Source: Burkholderiales bacterium 39-55-53 (lineage in GTDB: Bacteria > Pseudomonadota > Gammaproteobacteria > Burkholderiales > Burkholderiaceae_C). Taken from it: a DNA stretch of 64,000 nt. The stretch lies in contig NCJK01000001.1 of NCBI GenBank assembly GCA_002282445.1, positions 806,001 to 870,000 on the forward strand, read 5' to 3'. Positions 1-9,186 of the stretch are shown in pieces. The notes under the pieces are model-generated. The model did not search any database. It saw nothing but the letters and a program-made list of their open reading frames with translations, and was not told the DNA's origin. Every line of letters starts with the position of its first letter. Position 1 is the stretch's first letter. The position numbers were made by a program, and so were the translations under genes.

Positions 1-157
1 GCAACTGCAACAATTTTCTTCTGGCCACACGCTCAATATTCCTAAAACGGGGGACCACACAGCTGTGAAACAGCGCCTCCGTATTGGGACAAAGAAACGA
101 ATGAATCATGGCTGAATTATATTCTGCAACACGGAACCCGTTTTAAGGTATCTAAAT
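1..157. other. intergenic start of window, nothing recognised
   Basis: This stretch lies downstream of the ispH stop. I see no convincing ORF, terminator or RNA gene in it. A weak T-rich patch and short inverted bits are present but nothing I would call a feature. Confidence 0.5.
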
Positions 158-1096
158 TTACTTCAAACCTTTGGGCAAGGGAAACTTGATGGTTTCTTCG
201 ACGCCATCGAGTGTTCGTACAGACACGGCGCCTAGGGCGCGCATGCGGGCAATGACTTGTTGCACCAAGATATCGGGGGCGGATGCACCAGCGGTCAGGC
301 CCACACGGGTGACACCTGCGAACCACTCTTCTCTGAGTTCTTCGGCGTTATCCACCATGTAACTTTGTGCACCTAAGCGCTGCGCCACGTCGCGCAGGCG
401 GTTGCTGTTGGAGCTGGTGGGGCTGCCCACCACGATGACCAACTCCACCTCACTGCTGAGCACCTTCACCGCGTCTTGGCGGTTTTGGGTGGCATAGCAA
501 ATATCTTGCATCTTGGGTTTACGGATATTGGGAAAGCGTGCCACCACAGCTTCGGTGATGTGCGCCGCATCGTCCACACTCAGCGTGGTCTGCGTCACCA
601 CGGCCAAGCGTTCGGTTTGTCGAGGCTGCACCTTAGCCACATCGGCCACGTCTTCCACCAAGTAAATGCCGTCCAGCAACTGACCCATCGTGCCTTCGAC
701 TTCGGGGTGGCCCTTGTGGCCAATCATGATGAACTCGAAGCCTTCTTTGTGAAGTTTGGCCACTTCCACATGCACTTTGGTGACCAGCGGGCAAGTGGCA
801 TCAAACACGGTGAAGCCGCGTCGTGTCGCTTCTTCTTCCACCGCCTTAGGCACGCCGTGGGCGCTGAACACCAGCGTCGCACCTGCAGGCACATCGGCCA
901 AATCTTCGATAAAAATCGCGCCTCGGCTCTTGAGGTCCTCCACCACATAGGTGTTGTGCACGATTTCGTGGCGAACATAGATAGGTGCACCAAACTTCTC
1001 AATTGCACGGTCCACGATGTCGATGGCGCGGTCCACGCCCGCACAAAAGCCGCGAGGCGTTGCGAGCACGATTTCTTGGAGGCTGTGATTGCTCAT
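158..1096 (-). CDS. ispH: 4-hydroxy-3-methylbut-2-enyl diphosphate reductase (IspH/LytB)
   Basis: Last enzyme of the MEP pathway: it reduces HMBPP to IPP and DMAPP in the cytosol using a [4Fe-4S] cluster. The 312-residue length matches the family. The three cluster cysteines are visible at about C18 (GFCAGV), C102 (DATCPLV) and C200 ([10 protein letters not shown]). The substrate-binding histidines near 47, 80 and 130 and the catalytic glutamate near 132 (GHPEVEGT) are also present. The start ATG lies 5 bp after the stop of the FKBP gene, so the two form the fkpB-ispH operon seen in many proteobacteria. Nothing is missing. Confidence 0.97.
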   Translation of the reverse strand: MSNHSLQEIVLATPRGFCAGVDRAIDIVDRAIEKFGAPIYVRHEIVHNTYVVEDLKSRGAIFIEDLADVPAGATLVFSAHGVPKAVEEEATRRGFTVFDATCPLVTKVHVEVAKLHKEGFEFIMIGHKGHPEVEGTMGQLLDGIYLVEDVADVAKVQPRQTERLAVVTQTTLSVDDAAHITEAVVARFPNIRKPKMQDICYATQNRQDAVKVLSSEVELVIVVGSPTSSNSNRLRDVAQRLGAQSYMVDNAEELREEWFAGVTRVGLTAGASAPDILVQQVIARMRALGAVSVRTLDGVEETIKFPLPKGLK

Positions 1097-1101
1097 GGTG
1101 T

Positions 1102-1560
1102 TTACAAAATACCAATCACTTGCACTTCAAACGTCACAGGCTGGTTAGCCAGTGGGTGGTTGAAGTCAAACAGCACTTGGTCATTCGTGACTTGTTGCAC
1201 CGCGCCCGCAAACGAGCCTTGGCCGTTGGGCGCTGGGAACTGCACCACATCGCCCACGTTGTATTGCTCATCAGGGTCGCCAAACTCTTTGAGCAAGCTC
1301 TTGCTCACCCACTGTTGCATGTCTGGGTTGCGCTCACCAAACGCCAAACCAGCGGCCAGCTCAAACGTGGTGTGAGCACCTTCTTCAAGCCCCATCAAGC
1401 GTTGCTCCAGCGCAGGCGACAACTCACCCGAGCCCAGCGAGAGCGTGGCAGGTTTGTCGTTGAACGTGTTGATGACGTCGCCTTGCGGTCCCGAAAGCCG
1501 ATAGTGCAGCGTTAAAAAAGAAGCGGGGCCGATGGTAGGGTGAGCGTTAGAAGCAGTCAT
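1102..1560 (-). CDS. fkpB: FKBP-type peptidyl-prolyl isomerase, FkpB/SlpA-like
   Basis: Predicted cytosolic proline isomerase/chaperone of the SlyD/SlpA group, 152 residues. It shows the short FKBP core (LTLHYRLS near the N-terminus, [19 protein letters not shown]) followed by the inserted-flap domain and lacks the His-rich SlyD tail. A longer reading frame continues upstream, but it would run into radC on the other strand. The ATG at 1560 gives the family N-terminus and a 43-bp divergent gap to radC. It directly precedes ispH. The exact substrate is unknown. Confidence 0.88.
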   Translation of the reverse strand: MTASNAHPTIGPASFLTLHYRLSGPQGDVINTFNDKPATLSLGSGELSPALEQRLMGLEEGAHTTFELAAGLAFGERNPDMQQWVSKSLLKEFGDPDEQYNVGDVVQFPAPNGQGSFAGAVQQVTNDQVLFDFNHPLANQPVTFEVQVIGIL

Positions 1561-1603
1561 AGGACTCTCAATGTTAGACCGCCTATTGTAGAAAGCTCTC
1601 GCT

Positions 1604-2302
1604 ATGGACCGAATGCCCGAACCCATGACCATTGCCCAGCTACCCGCCGAGATGCGTCCGCGCGAAAAACTGCTCAAACACGGGGCTTCGGCGCTGACCG
1701 ACACCGAACTGCTGGCCCTGTTTCTGCGCACCGGCATCAAGGGCAAAAACGTGTTTGTGATGGCCCAAGAGCTGTTAGACCGCTTCAAGGGCTTTGCCGG
1801 CCTGATTCATGCCAGCGCAGCCGAGCTCAAAACCTGCAAAGGCATGGGCGGCGACGCCAAGCGCTCGCAGTTGGTGGCCGTGCTGGAAATGGCCCGCCGC
1901 GCCCTGACCCAACAATTAACTGAAACCACCGTGATGAATTCGCCCAATGCGGTGAAACAATACCTGCAGCTTGAACTGGCCCAACTCAAACACGAGGTAT
2001 TTGCAGTTTTGTTCCTTGATGCCCACAACCGCCTGTTGTCGTACCAGCCCATGTTTCGCGGCTCGCTGTCGCAAACCATGGTCTACCCACGCGAAGTGGC
2101 CAAGACCGCCCTCGCCTTAGGCGCGGACGGAGTGGTGCTGGCCCACAACCATCCGGGTGGCACGGTCAAACCTTCACAAGCCGACATGAAACTCACCCGC
2201 ACCCTTCAAGAAGCCTTGGCACTCATTGACGTGACCGTGCGCGACCACTTCATCGTGGCGCAAGGCAAGTATTTGTCGATGGCCGAAGAGGGGCTATTGT
2301 GA
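1604..2302 (+). CDS. radC: RadC family JAB/MPN-domain protein
   Basis: A 232-residue RadC protein. The N-terminal helical part (PREKLLKHGASALTDTELLA, HhH-like region around residues 70-100) is followed by a JAB1/MPN metalloprotease-like domain. Its metal site is visible: HNH at residues 181-183, S191 and D194 in HNHPGGTVKPSQAD. Despite the name, the family has no proven role in recombinational repair, and its enzymatic activity is unknown. An alternative ATG lies 21 bp downstream (MTIAQLP). The stop overlaps the GTG start of the Smr gene (GTGA), so the two are co-translated. Confidence 0.93.
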   Translation: MDRMPEPMTIAQLPAEMRPREKLLKHGASALTDTELLALFLRTGIKGKNVFVMAQELLDRFKGFAGLIHASAAELKTCKGMGGDAKRSQLVAVLEMARRALTQQLTETTVMNSPNAVKQYLQLELAQLKHEVFAVLFLDAHNRLLSYQPMFRGSLSQTMVYPREVAKTALALGADGVVLAHNHPGGTVKPSQADMKLTRTLQEALALIDVTVRDHFIVAQGKYLSMAEEGLL

Positions 2303-2940
2303 AAGCCAAATCACTGCAAGACTTGGGCGCGATTCGCAAGCAAGTGAATGACGCGGCTCTGGCCGCCGCTGCGGCAGAAGAAGCCCGTAAAGAAGCGGCA
2401 CGTCTCGCCGAGGCAGAACGCAACTTGTTCACTCAAGCTGTGGGCAAGGTCAAATCCATTGCCGCCAAAGACCGAGTGTTCATCGCCCCACCCCGCCCTG
2501 CGGCGCGCCCCTTGCAACAAGACCTAGACGACCAAGCCGCCCTGAGCGAAAGCATGAGCGACGAGTTCGATGTGAGCACCTTACTCGATGTGGACGATCA
2601 ACTCAGCTTCAGACGCCCCGGCATCGGGACCGACGTGACACGCAAACTGCGCAAAGGCGAATGGGCCATGCAAGGCCAACTCGACCTGCATGGTTTTCGC
2701 AGCGACGAAGCCCGCGAAGCACTGGGCCAATTTGTGCGCGATGCCAAACGCATGGGCTGGCGTTGCGTGCGCGTGGTGCATGGCAAAGGCTTGGGCTCGC
2801 CCGGCAAAGAGCCGGTGCTCAAAAGCAAAGTGCAGCGCTGGTTGGTGCAGAAGAATGAGGTGCTGGCCTTTGTGCAGGCCAAGCCTTCGGATGGTGGTGC
2901 GGGGGCCTTGGTGGTGCTGCTGGGGCCAAGCAACCTTTAA
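2299..2940 (+). CDS. Smr/MutS2 C-terminal domain protein
   Basis: A 213-residue protein starting with GTG overlapping the radC stop. The N-terminal third is an Ala/Glu/Lys-rich helical region. The C-terminal 85 residues form a Smr domain with the two diagnostic motifs LDLHG and VHGKGLGSPG. Smr domains in stand-alone proteins act as nicking endonucleases or RNA endonucleases (SmrA/SmrB in E. coli). The substrate here cannot be read from sequence. It converges with the globin gene and the two stop codons overlap by 3-4 bp. Confidence 0.88.
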   Translation: MKAKSLQDLGAIRKQVNDAALAAAAAEEARKEAARLAEAERNLFTQAVGKVKSIAAKDRVFIAPPRPAARPLQQDLDDQAALSESMSDEFDVSTLLDVDDQLSFRRPGIGTDVTRKLRKGEWAMQGQLDLHGFRSDEAREALGQFVRDAKRMGWRCVRVVHGKGLGSPGKEPVLKSKVQRWLVQKNEVLAFVQAKPSDGGAGALVVLLGPSNL

Positions 2941-3344
2941 GCGCCGTCTTTGTTGCGCATCCAATCAGCAGTCTGGAAAAAACTGGCTTTCAAGCGTGTG
3001 CGCAAATCTTCAGGCACACCCGTCTCGCCCATCGCTTGTTCCATGCACGCTACCCATTGATCACGCTCTTTGATGCCGATTGGGAAGGGTTTGTGGCGCA
3101 TTCTTAAGCGAGGGTGACCATGCTTTTCAATGTAGTAATCAGGGCCGCCCAACCAACCGCACAAAAACATGAACAAACGTTCACGCGCATTTTCAAGCTC
3201 GGGGCCGTGTGCCTGACGCAGCTCTAGGTAGCTAGGCTCTAAATCCATCAAATCGTAAAAGCGATCCACCAAGAGTTGAATGCGTGGCTCGCCACCGATC
3301 CATTCAAACGGGGTATCAAAAGGTGGTTTTTCTTCGATGTGCAT
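2937..3344 (-). CDS. group II truncated hemoglobin
   Basis: A 135-residue truncated globin of the trHbO/YjbI type, which binds heme and O2 or NO. The signatures are IGGEPRIQLLVDRFYDLMD, FLCGWLGGPDYYIEKHGHPRLRMRH (proximal His in the last segment) and FPIGIKERDQW. The frame stays open to a GTG at 3368, but the ATG at 3344 gives the usual group II length. Downstream of the AlkD-like gene with a short gap, so probably co-transcribed. Its physiological role is inferred only from the family. Confidence 0.88.
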   Translation of the reverse strand: MHIEEKPPFDTPFEWIGGEPRIQLLVDRFYDLMDLEPSYLELRQAHGPELENARERLFMFLCGWLGGPDYYIEKHGHPRLRMRHKPFPIGIKERDQWVACMEQAMGETGVPEDLRTRLKASFFQTADWMRNKDGA

Positions 3345-3383
3345 GAGCGCATTGTCGCGGCTCTTCACCTCAGACGCATTAAC

Positions 3384-4073
3384 TTAAGTCAATTGCAGGT
3401 GTTTGGCAGCTTCGCGCACGGTCAGGCCAGACAAGCGGTTACGGTTCCCCTGCAAAAAGTCCGTCACGGCTTGCGGGTTCCACCGCGCATAGTCGCGCAG
3501 CGCCCAACCGATGGCTTTGCGAATGAAAAACTCTTTCTCATCTGCCAGTTGAATTGCATAGCCAAACAAGCGCGTGGTGTCGGTGTCCAAGCGCCAGCCC
3601 AGCTGATGCAGCATGGCCGAGCGGCGCACCCAATGGCTGGGGTGTTTGAGCCACACATCCATCGTGGCAGCTGCATTGGGTTTTTGCTGAACGGCTGCGT
3701 GCATCACCTCGGCAATGACGGCGCTCAGGCCATCCACGGTTTCCCACCATGGCTCGCGCAATAACAATGCCTGCAATGCAGACAGGTCGTTCACGTTGAA
3801 CTGGGCACTATTTTGACGCAGCAAGTCCACGGCGGTGTAGCGGTATTCACGCTCGGGCTTTTGCCACAGTAGCTCGGCGGCGGCCAACAAATCGGATGAG
3901 CCTTGCCACTTCACTTTGCCAATTTCTTTGACCGCTGCACGGCGCACGGGTGCTGCCAATCCTAAGAACTCAAATTGGTTGAGCAAATAGGCTTTCATGC
4001 CCTGCGCCTCGGATTTATCGGCCAAGGGGATCAAAGCGTGTTCAACGGCATGGACAAACTGCTTAGGCGTCAT
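3384..4073 (-). CDS. AlkD-like DNA alkylation repair protein
   Basis: A 229-residue all-helical HEAT-like repeat protein resembling AlkD, the DNA glycosylase that excises positively charged alkylated bases. Conserved AlkD features are the WW.TVD segment (EPWWETVDGLS), which carries the Trp and Asp used for lesion recognition and catalysis, HWVRRSAMLH with the conserved Arg, and KEFFIRKAIGWALRDYA. The length is normal. It is followed by the globin gene and preceded by the FtsX-like permease gene, which has no obvious link to repair. Confidence 0.87.
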   Translation of the reverse strand: MTPKQFVHAVEHALIPLADKSEAQGMKAYLLNQFEFLGLAAPVRRAAVKEIGKVKWQGSSDLLAAAELLWQKPEREYRYTAVDLLRQNSAQFNVNDLSALQALLLREPWWETVDGLSAVIAEVMHAAVQQKPNAAATMDVWLKHPSHWVRRSAMLHQLGWRLDTDTTRLFGYAIQLADEKEFFIRKAIGWALRDYARWNPQAVTDFLQGNRNRLSGLTVREAAKHLQLT

Positions 4074-4097
4074 CTGTTCTAAAAGCTAGCGCGCGAT

Positions 4098-6713
4098 TCA
4101 AGATGCTTGGCGCAAGGTTTGCACCACAGGGCGGCGCAGCACATCGCGCAAACCCCACCAGCCAGCGGCCAACGCGAGCAACGCACCCAACACTGCGCCC
4201 AACAAAGGCACCCACGGGCTGGCCGTCCATTCAAACTCAAACGCAAATCGGGCCAAGCCCCAGCCCATCAGCATGGCCACACTGGTGGCGAGTAAACCAG
4301 CCAGTGCACCAATACCAGCCAACTCGGCACGCTGCACATTGGCCAGCAGTTGGTTGGATGCACCTAGCGCACGCAGCACTGCATATTCGCGCGCACGCTC
4401 TTCGCGCGTGGCCGTCACTGCCGCAAACAACACGACCAAGCCTGCCGCCAAAGTGAACAAGAACAAAAATTCCACCGCACTCACCACCTGACCGAGCACG
4501 CTTTGCACTTGGTTCAGGGCCGCGCCCATGTCCACATTCGTGATGTTGGGGAAACGGTTGATGAGTTGGTTGTCAAACGTGGGCGCGGGCTTGTCAGTCA
4601 CAGCCGCACGCTGAGGCGCACGGAAGGCCGCGATGTAGGTGGTGGGCACATCAAAGCCCGCATCCGTGGTCATGCGACTGACGGGGTACATCACAAAGAA
4701 GTTGGCACGCATGGAGGCCCAGTCCACACGCCGCACGGATGTGATGCGCGCTTCATGCAGCACACCCGCCATGTCAAAGCGCAGGCTGTCACCCAGTTCG
4801 AGCTTCAAGGTTTTGGCGATGCCTTCTTCAATGCTCAAGGCATTGGCTTCTTCGGCTTTCCAAGTGCCGCCGACCACGGTGTTGTGTTCGGGCTCTGTGG
4901 CGTTGAATGACACATTGAACTCTCGGTCGAGCAAACGTTTGGCACGTTCGTCGGTGAAGCTGTCGGGTGTGACGGTGTTGCCGTTTACCGCCACCAAACG
5001 GGCGCGAATCATGGGGTACCAGTCGAGCTTGTTCACGCCGGCTTCGCGCAGGGTTTGTAAAAACGGCTCCGCTTGGCTGGGCTGGATGTTGATGACAAAA
5101 CGATTCGGCGCGTCCACCGGCGTGGCATTGCGCCAGCTGCTGATGAGGTCGGTGCGCAGCAGCACCAACAAAGCCAAAGCCAACAAGCCCACAGCCAAAG
5201 CACTGACCTGCACCATGGCATACACAGGGCGTGCGCTGATCTGTCGTGTGGCCAACATCAACCATGGCGGCGCACTGCCCTCCACCACGGTGCGGCGAAG
5301 CACGTACACCGCCAACCATGCCATGCCAGCAAACAACAGCACCGCCCCCGCAAAGCCGCCCACCACCATAAGGCCAAGTTTCAAATCACGGCTCACCGCA
5401 ATCAGCAGCACCGCGAAACCCGTCAGTCCTAAGGCCCACACACTGAGCGTGGTGGCTTTGAGTTCACCCACATCGCGGCGCATCACGCGCAGCGCAGGCA
5501 CGCTGGCCAACTGCAATACAGGTGGCAATCCAAATGCGAGCAGCAACGTTAGGCCCGTGCCTAGGCCATACACCACAGGCCACACGCTGGGCGCAGGTAA
5601 CGCGGTTTCCACCAAACCTTTGAGCAAGGCCACGAACACCAAGTGCACGGCATAGCCCAAAGCCAAACCCAACACGCTGGCAAAAGTGCCAACCCACACA
5701 AACTCTGCCGTGTAAGACAAGGCAATGTGGCGTTGGCTCAAGCCCAACACGCGCAACATGGCGCAGTCATCCAAATGGCGGGCGGCAAAGGCACGGGCTG
5801 CCAAGGCCACAGCCACAGCGCTGAGCAAGGCAGCTAAGAGTGCCACTAAGTTTAAGAACTTGCCCGCACGGTCCAAGGTCTGGCGCATTTCGGGGCGGCC
5901 TGCTTCGAGCGACTCCACACGCACGCCACGCACCTCTGGTTTTTTGCTCTCTGCTTCGGCCCATGCCAAAAAGTTTTTGGTGGCATTGTCAGCACCAACC
6001 ACTGCATAGCGCCACGTCACACGGCTGGCAGGCTGAACCAATGCTGTGGCTTCAAGGTCCGCCGTGTTCATCAAAACGCGCGGCGCAAAGTTCATGAAAC
6101 CCGCACCTCGGTCAGGCTCGTGCACCAACACACGGCTGATGCGCAAACGGCTGTTGCCCAGCGACACGCTGTCCCCCACATCGAGCCCTAAAGCTTCTAA
6201 GCCTGCAGCTTCCACCCACACCTCGCCATTGGCTGGAATCTCTTTGGTTTTGTCTGCTGCGTCAGCCTGCGCCAAGCTGCTGGCAACTTTGAGTTCACCG
6301 CGCAAGGGGTAGCCCGCCTCGGCCGCTTTGAGCGCTACCAATCGGCTGTTGCTCTCCGCTCCGTTTTGCGATTGGCCACGCGCCATGGTGGGGAAGGTCA
6401 AAGTACTCACACCTTGCAAGCCATCCGCTTTGGCGCGTTGCATGATGTGTGCAGGTGTGGCTTGGTCGCTCACCACCACCACATCGCCACCTAAGAGTTG
6501 GCGTGCATCGCGTTGCAATCCACCGTTCAAGCGATCGGCCAAAAAACTGACCGAACTGAGGGCGGTAACGCCCAATGCCACGGCCACCACCAGCAAGCGC
6601 AGTTCGCCCGCTTGGGCATCACGCCACAGTGTGCGCCAAGCTTGCGTCCACCATGTCACACCGGTTTTCCGTGTGTGATGTGCATCGAAGGAAACTTGCG
6701 TGCGTTCAGTCAT
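4098..6713 (-). CDS. FtsX/YbbP-type ABC transporter permease
   Basis: An 871-residue inner-membrane permease of the MacB/FtsX class. The layout is one N-terminal TM (around LRLLVVAVALGVTALSSVSF), a large extracytoplasmic domain, a first FtsX TM block (about 280-430), a second periplasmic domain and a second FtsX block with three TM helices at the C-terminus, as in YbbP. I chose the ATG at 6713 because it overlaps the fdhD stop (ATGA) and gives the family N-terminus. YbbP normally pairs with the ATPase YbbA, but no ATPase gene is adjacent. Likely substrates are lipids or lipoproteins (family inference). Confidence 0.85.
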   Translation of the reverse strand: MTERTQVSFDAHHTRKTGVTWWTQAWRTLWRDAQAGELRLLVVAVALGVTALSSVSFLADRLNGGLQRDARQLLGGDVVVVSDQATPAHIMQRAKADGLQGVSTLTFPTMARGQSQNGAESNSRLVALKAAEAGYPLRGELKVASSLAQADAADKTKEIPANGEVWVEAAGLEALGLDVGDSVSLGNSRLRISRVLVHEPDRGAGFMNFAPRVLMNTADLEATALVQPASRVTWRYAVVGADNATKNFLAWAEAESKKPEVRGVRVESLEAGRPEMRQTLDRAGKFLNLVALLAALLSAVAVALAARAFAARHLDDCAMLRVLGLSQRHIALSYTAEFVWVGTFASVLGLALGYAVHLVFVALLKGLVETALPAPSVWPVVYGLGTGLTLLLAFGLPPVLQLASVPALRVMRRDVGELKATTLSVWALGLTGFAVLLIAVSRDLKLGLMVVGGFAGAVLLFAGMAWLAVYVLRRTVVEGSAPPWLMLATRQISARPVYAMVQVSALAVGLLALALLVLLRTDLISSWRNATPVDAPNRFVINIQPSQAEPFLQTLREAGVNKLDWYPMIRARLVAVNGNTVTPDSFTDERAKRLLDREFNVSFNATEPEHNTVVGGTWKAEEANALSIEEGIAKTLKLELGDSLRFDMAGVLHEARITSVRRVDWASMRANFFVMYPVSRMTTDAGFDVPTTYIAAFRAPQRAAVTDKPAPTFDNQLINRFPNITNVDMGAALNQVQSVLGQVVSAVEFLFLFTLAAGLVVLFAAVTATREERAREYAVLRALGASNQLLANVQRAELAGIGALAGLLATSVAMLMGWGLARFAFEFEWTASPWVPLLGAVLGALLALAAGWWGLRDVLRRPVVQTLRQAS

Positions 6714-7597
6714 GCGTGCGCCACCTTTTGCACACCACCTGCTGCGAGCGTCGGATCCAACTGCATGCGCTCGGGCGATGTGTAGCAAAGAAAGTGTTTG
6801 TTCGTCGCACGGCCAATCGTGCACAGCTTCAGACGTGTGGCCACGTCATAGCCCATTTGCGTGATGCCGCTGCGCGACACCACCACGGCCACCTCCATTT
6901 GGGCTGACTTCATCACCATCTCGCTGGTCAAGCGGCCGGTGGTGTAGAAAATCGAATCAGCATCCGCAGTCACGCCATTCATCCACATCCATCCTGCAAT
7001 GGTGTCGATGGCGTTGTGACGACCCACGTCTTCTACGAAGATTTGCATCTGCTCGCCATTGAACAAGGCGCAACCATGCACCGAACCTGCAGACTTGTAG
7101 GTGGTTTCTTGCAAGCGGATGGCATTGAGCACCGCATACAAACGCACTTGACTGATGCGGGCATCGGGCAAAGCCAAGGTGTCAATTTCGGCCATCAAAT
7201 CGCCAAACACACTGCCCTGCCCACAGCCTGTGGTGACCACGCGCTTTTCAGTGCGCGCCGCGATGTCGGCAATGCCATGATGGGTTTTGACAGCGGCCAC
7301 ACCTGCACCGTCTTCGCCAGCATCCCAATCGACCGTGATGGACTCGACCTCGCTCACATCGTTCACCAAACGTTGGTTGCGCAAATAGCCCAACACCAGC
7401 AACTCAGGGTGTGCACCCAAGGTCATGAGGGTGACGATTTCGCGTTTGTCCACATACACCGTGAGCGGTCGCTCAGCAGGAATAGACACTTGCTCGCGCA
7501 CACCGTGCTCATTGACCACGTCAATGTGGCGGGTCAATTCGGCTTGGGCTTGGGTAAGACGTGGCAGCACGGCAGAGGAAGAAGTTGCTTTAGACAT
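6710..7597 (-). CDS. fdhD: formate dehydrogenase accessory sulfurtransferase FdhD
   Basis: A 295-residue FdhD, which hands sulfur from IscS to the molybdenum cofactor of formate dehydrogenase. The family core is present: YVDKREIVTLMTLGAHPELLVLGYL, VGRHNAIDTIAGW and SRSGITQMGYDVA. The redox loop reads TTGCGQGSVFGD with a single cysteine at C125, whereas E. coli FdhD has CxxC there. The first cysteine, the one reported as essential, is kept. It lies downstream of the Fdh structural genes but behind a terminator, and its stop overlaps the permease start. Confidence 0.95.
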   Translation of the reverse strand: MSKATSSSAVLPRLTQAQAELTRHIDVVNEHGVREQVSIPAERPLTVYVDKREIVTLMTLGAHPELLVLGYLRNQRLVNDVSEVESITVDWDAGEDGAGVAAVKTHHGIADIAARTEKRVVTTGCGQGSVFGDLMAEIDTLALPDARISQVRLYAVLNAIRLQETTYKSAGSVHGCALFNGEQMQIFVEDVGRHNAIDTIAGWMWMNGVTADADSIFYTTGRLTSEMVMKSAQMEVAVVVSRSGITQMGYDVATRLKLCTIGRATNKHFLCYTSPERMQLDPTLAAGGVQKVAHA

Positions 7598-7616
7598 AAG
7601 CTGACAAGGCTACAAC

Positions 7617-7646
7617 AAAAAGGGCCGCCACCTTTCGGTGCGGCCC
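7617..7646 (-). terminator. intrinsic terminator after the fdh structural genes
   Basis: On the minus strand a GC-rich stem of about 10 bp (GGGCCGCACC / GGTGGCGGCCC, one bulged base) closes a GAAA tetraloop and is followed by TTTTTG. It sits between the small periplasmic protein gene and fdhD, so fdhD is expected to need read-through or its own promoter. Confidence 0.8.
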
Positions 7647-7669
7647 AATGAACAGCGTGGCTGTATGGA

Positions 7670-8011
7670 TTACTTTTTAGCAGGCGCAGCAGGTGCTGCA
7701 GCCACGGCAGGCGCTGCGGCGGCGGCCACAGGTGCAGCAGCCTCAGGTGGCGTGTACACAAACTTGCCGGGGTCTGCGCAAGGCGGCGTGGCCACGGGCT
7801 TGCCTGCTTTGGCTTTATTTGTTTTTTGCACGTGGGCTGCCACTTTGTCTTGTGACTTGCACAACAAATAGCCATCGGCTTTGGCCGTATGAGCCGCCTT
7901 GGCTTTGGCTTCATCAGCCTTGGCTTTGGCTTCGTCGTTCAATGGTGGCAATTTGGCAAATGCCGAGGCACTGACAGCCGCCAAGATCAATGCAAAGAGT
8001 GCTTTGTTCAT
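7670..8011 (-). CDS. small exported Ala/Lys-rich protein of the fdh locus
   Basis: A 113-residue protein of unknown function. It has a clear Sec signal peptide (MNKALFALILAAVSASAFA), then a repetitive Asp/Glu-Ala-Lys helix (residues 25-45), a short central part with two cysteines (LLCKSQDK, PPCADPGKF) that could form a disulfide, and an Ala/Pro-rich tail. It lies 21 bp after the cytochrome b subunit gene in the same direction and just before the terminator, so it is probably the last gene of the fdh operon. A periplasmic accessory role is inferred from position only. Confidence 0.75.
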   Translation of the reverse strand: MNKALFALILAAVSASAFAKLPPLNDEAKAKADEAKAKAAHTAKADGYLLCKSQDKVAAHVQKTNKAKAGKPVATPPCADPGKFVYTPPEAAAPVAAAAAPAVAAAPAAPAKK

Positions 8012-8032
8012 GTTGTTCTCCTGTTCAGCGCA

Positions 8033-9172
8033 TCAAGCGCGCGCTGTAGTACCCGATTTTTCGTCGGTGCGATGGGCTGGAATCTTGCCAGCCTTGATGT
8101 CGTCGTGCCAGAGTTCGTGGTGTTCTTTGGCCCAGGTTTCGTCGACATAGCCAGTTTTCATGGCTTTGAACGCGCCTTCCATGCCGACCGTGCCCATGTA
8201 GATGTGACCGATGAACATGGCCATCATCAACACGGTGGCCACAGCGTGAACCATGTGTGCCACCTGCATCATGCCGCGCTCGTAGCCCAAGAATGGAATC
8301 ACCATATCAAGCACCAAGCCAGAAGCCACCACGATCAAGCCGAGGCCAAACACGCCAGCCCAAAACACCACTTTCTCACCCGCATTGAAACGGTGAGACG
8401 GCACTTCTTGGCTACCGAACAAGCCGCCAGCTTTGATGATCCAAGCCCAATCTTCTTTGCTCGGCCAGTTGTCTTTCAAGAAAGTGAAAAACACCACCGT
8501 CAAAGACACAGCAAACAGCGGTCCTGCAAAGTTGTGCGCATTCTTCAGCAAATAGGTGATGAAACCAAACAAGGTGTCACCAATGATGGGCTGAATAAAG
8601 AACTTGCCAAATGCCATGAAGATTCCAGACACCGCCAACACCACGAAGGCAATGGCATTGGTCCAGTGGGCTGAACGCTCGAACGGTGTGAAACGTTCAA
8701 TTTCCACGCCCGTTGGCTTGCCATGCAACATGATCATGCCTTTGCGCCAGTAGAACAAAGCCACCGCACCCAAGGCGATCAGCAGCAAAGAGCCACCGTA
8801 GGGAATGATCCAGTTGTTACGCACCTGACGCCACGCTTCACCGGCTGTGGTGAGGCGTGAGCCTGGGTACTGAACAAACGGTTGAATCAAGACACCCGCT
8901 TCAGGCGCGTCGGCTTTGGGCAGACTGGTATAGCCCTCTGCGCCTGCCCCCACACCGCGCCACATGGGCGCGTTGTTGCCGGGTTGGACCTTACCGCGCT
9001 CAGCATTGGTTTGCTCGGCATAGCCGGGCGCGTCGCTGGCGTCAGGTTTGACGTCTTGAATGTTGACGCTTTTGACAGCCGGAACTGCCGCAGGCGCTTT
9101 GTCTTGTGCGACAGCCGACAGTGCGAACACTGTCAAAGCTGCACACAACACCGATTGAAAAGATCGTGACAT
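8033..9172 (-). CDS. fdoI: formate dehydrogenase gamma subunit, cytochrome b556
   Basis: A 379-residue membrane subunit that takes electrons from the Fe-S subunit to quinone. It has an N-terminal signal peptide, a periplasmic extension of about 90 residues, one additional TM (WIIPYGGSLLLIALGAVALFYW) and then the four-helix cytochrome b fold. The fold contains conserved histidines in RFTPFERSAHWTNA and in the MVHAVATVLMM.MFIGHIYMG helix. The ATG at 9172 is preferred to the in-frame GTG at 9190 because AGGGGGCTC precedes it. The lipoprotein gene ends 14 bp upstream. The gene symbol follows E. coli usage. Confidence 0.92.
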   Translation of the reverse strand: MSRSFQSVLCAALTVFALSAVAQDKAPAAVPAVKSVNIQDVKPDASDAPGYAEQTNAERGKVQPGNNAPMWRGVGAGAEGYTSLPKADAPEAGVLIQPFVQYPGSRLTTAGEAWRQVRNNWIIPYGGSLLLIALGAVALFYWRKGMIMLHGKPTGVEIERFTPFERSAHWTNAIAFVVLAVSGIFMAFGKFFIQPIIGDTLFGFITYLLKNAHNFAGPLFAVSLTVVFFTFLKDNWPSKEDWAWIIKAGGLFGSQEVPSHRFNAGEKVVFWAGVFGLGLIVVASGLVLDMVIPFLGYERGMMQVAHMVHAVATVLMMAMFIGHIYMGTVGMEGAFKAMKTGYVDETWAKEHHELWHDDIKAGKIPAHRTDEKSGTTARA

Positions 9173-9186
9173 GGTGAGCCCCCTGT

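Noticed and set aside
476-1375. 299-codon ORF antisense to ispH and fkpB
   Set aside because: His-rich, low-sense translation covering two genes with clear motifs on the other strand.
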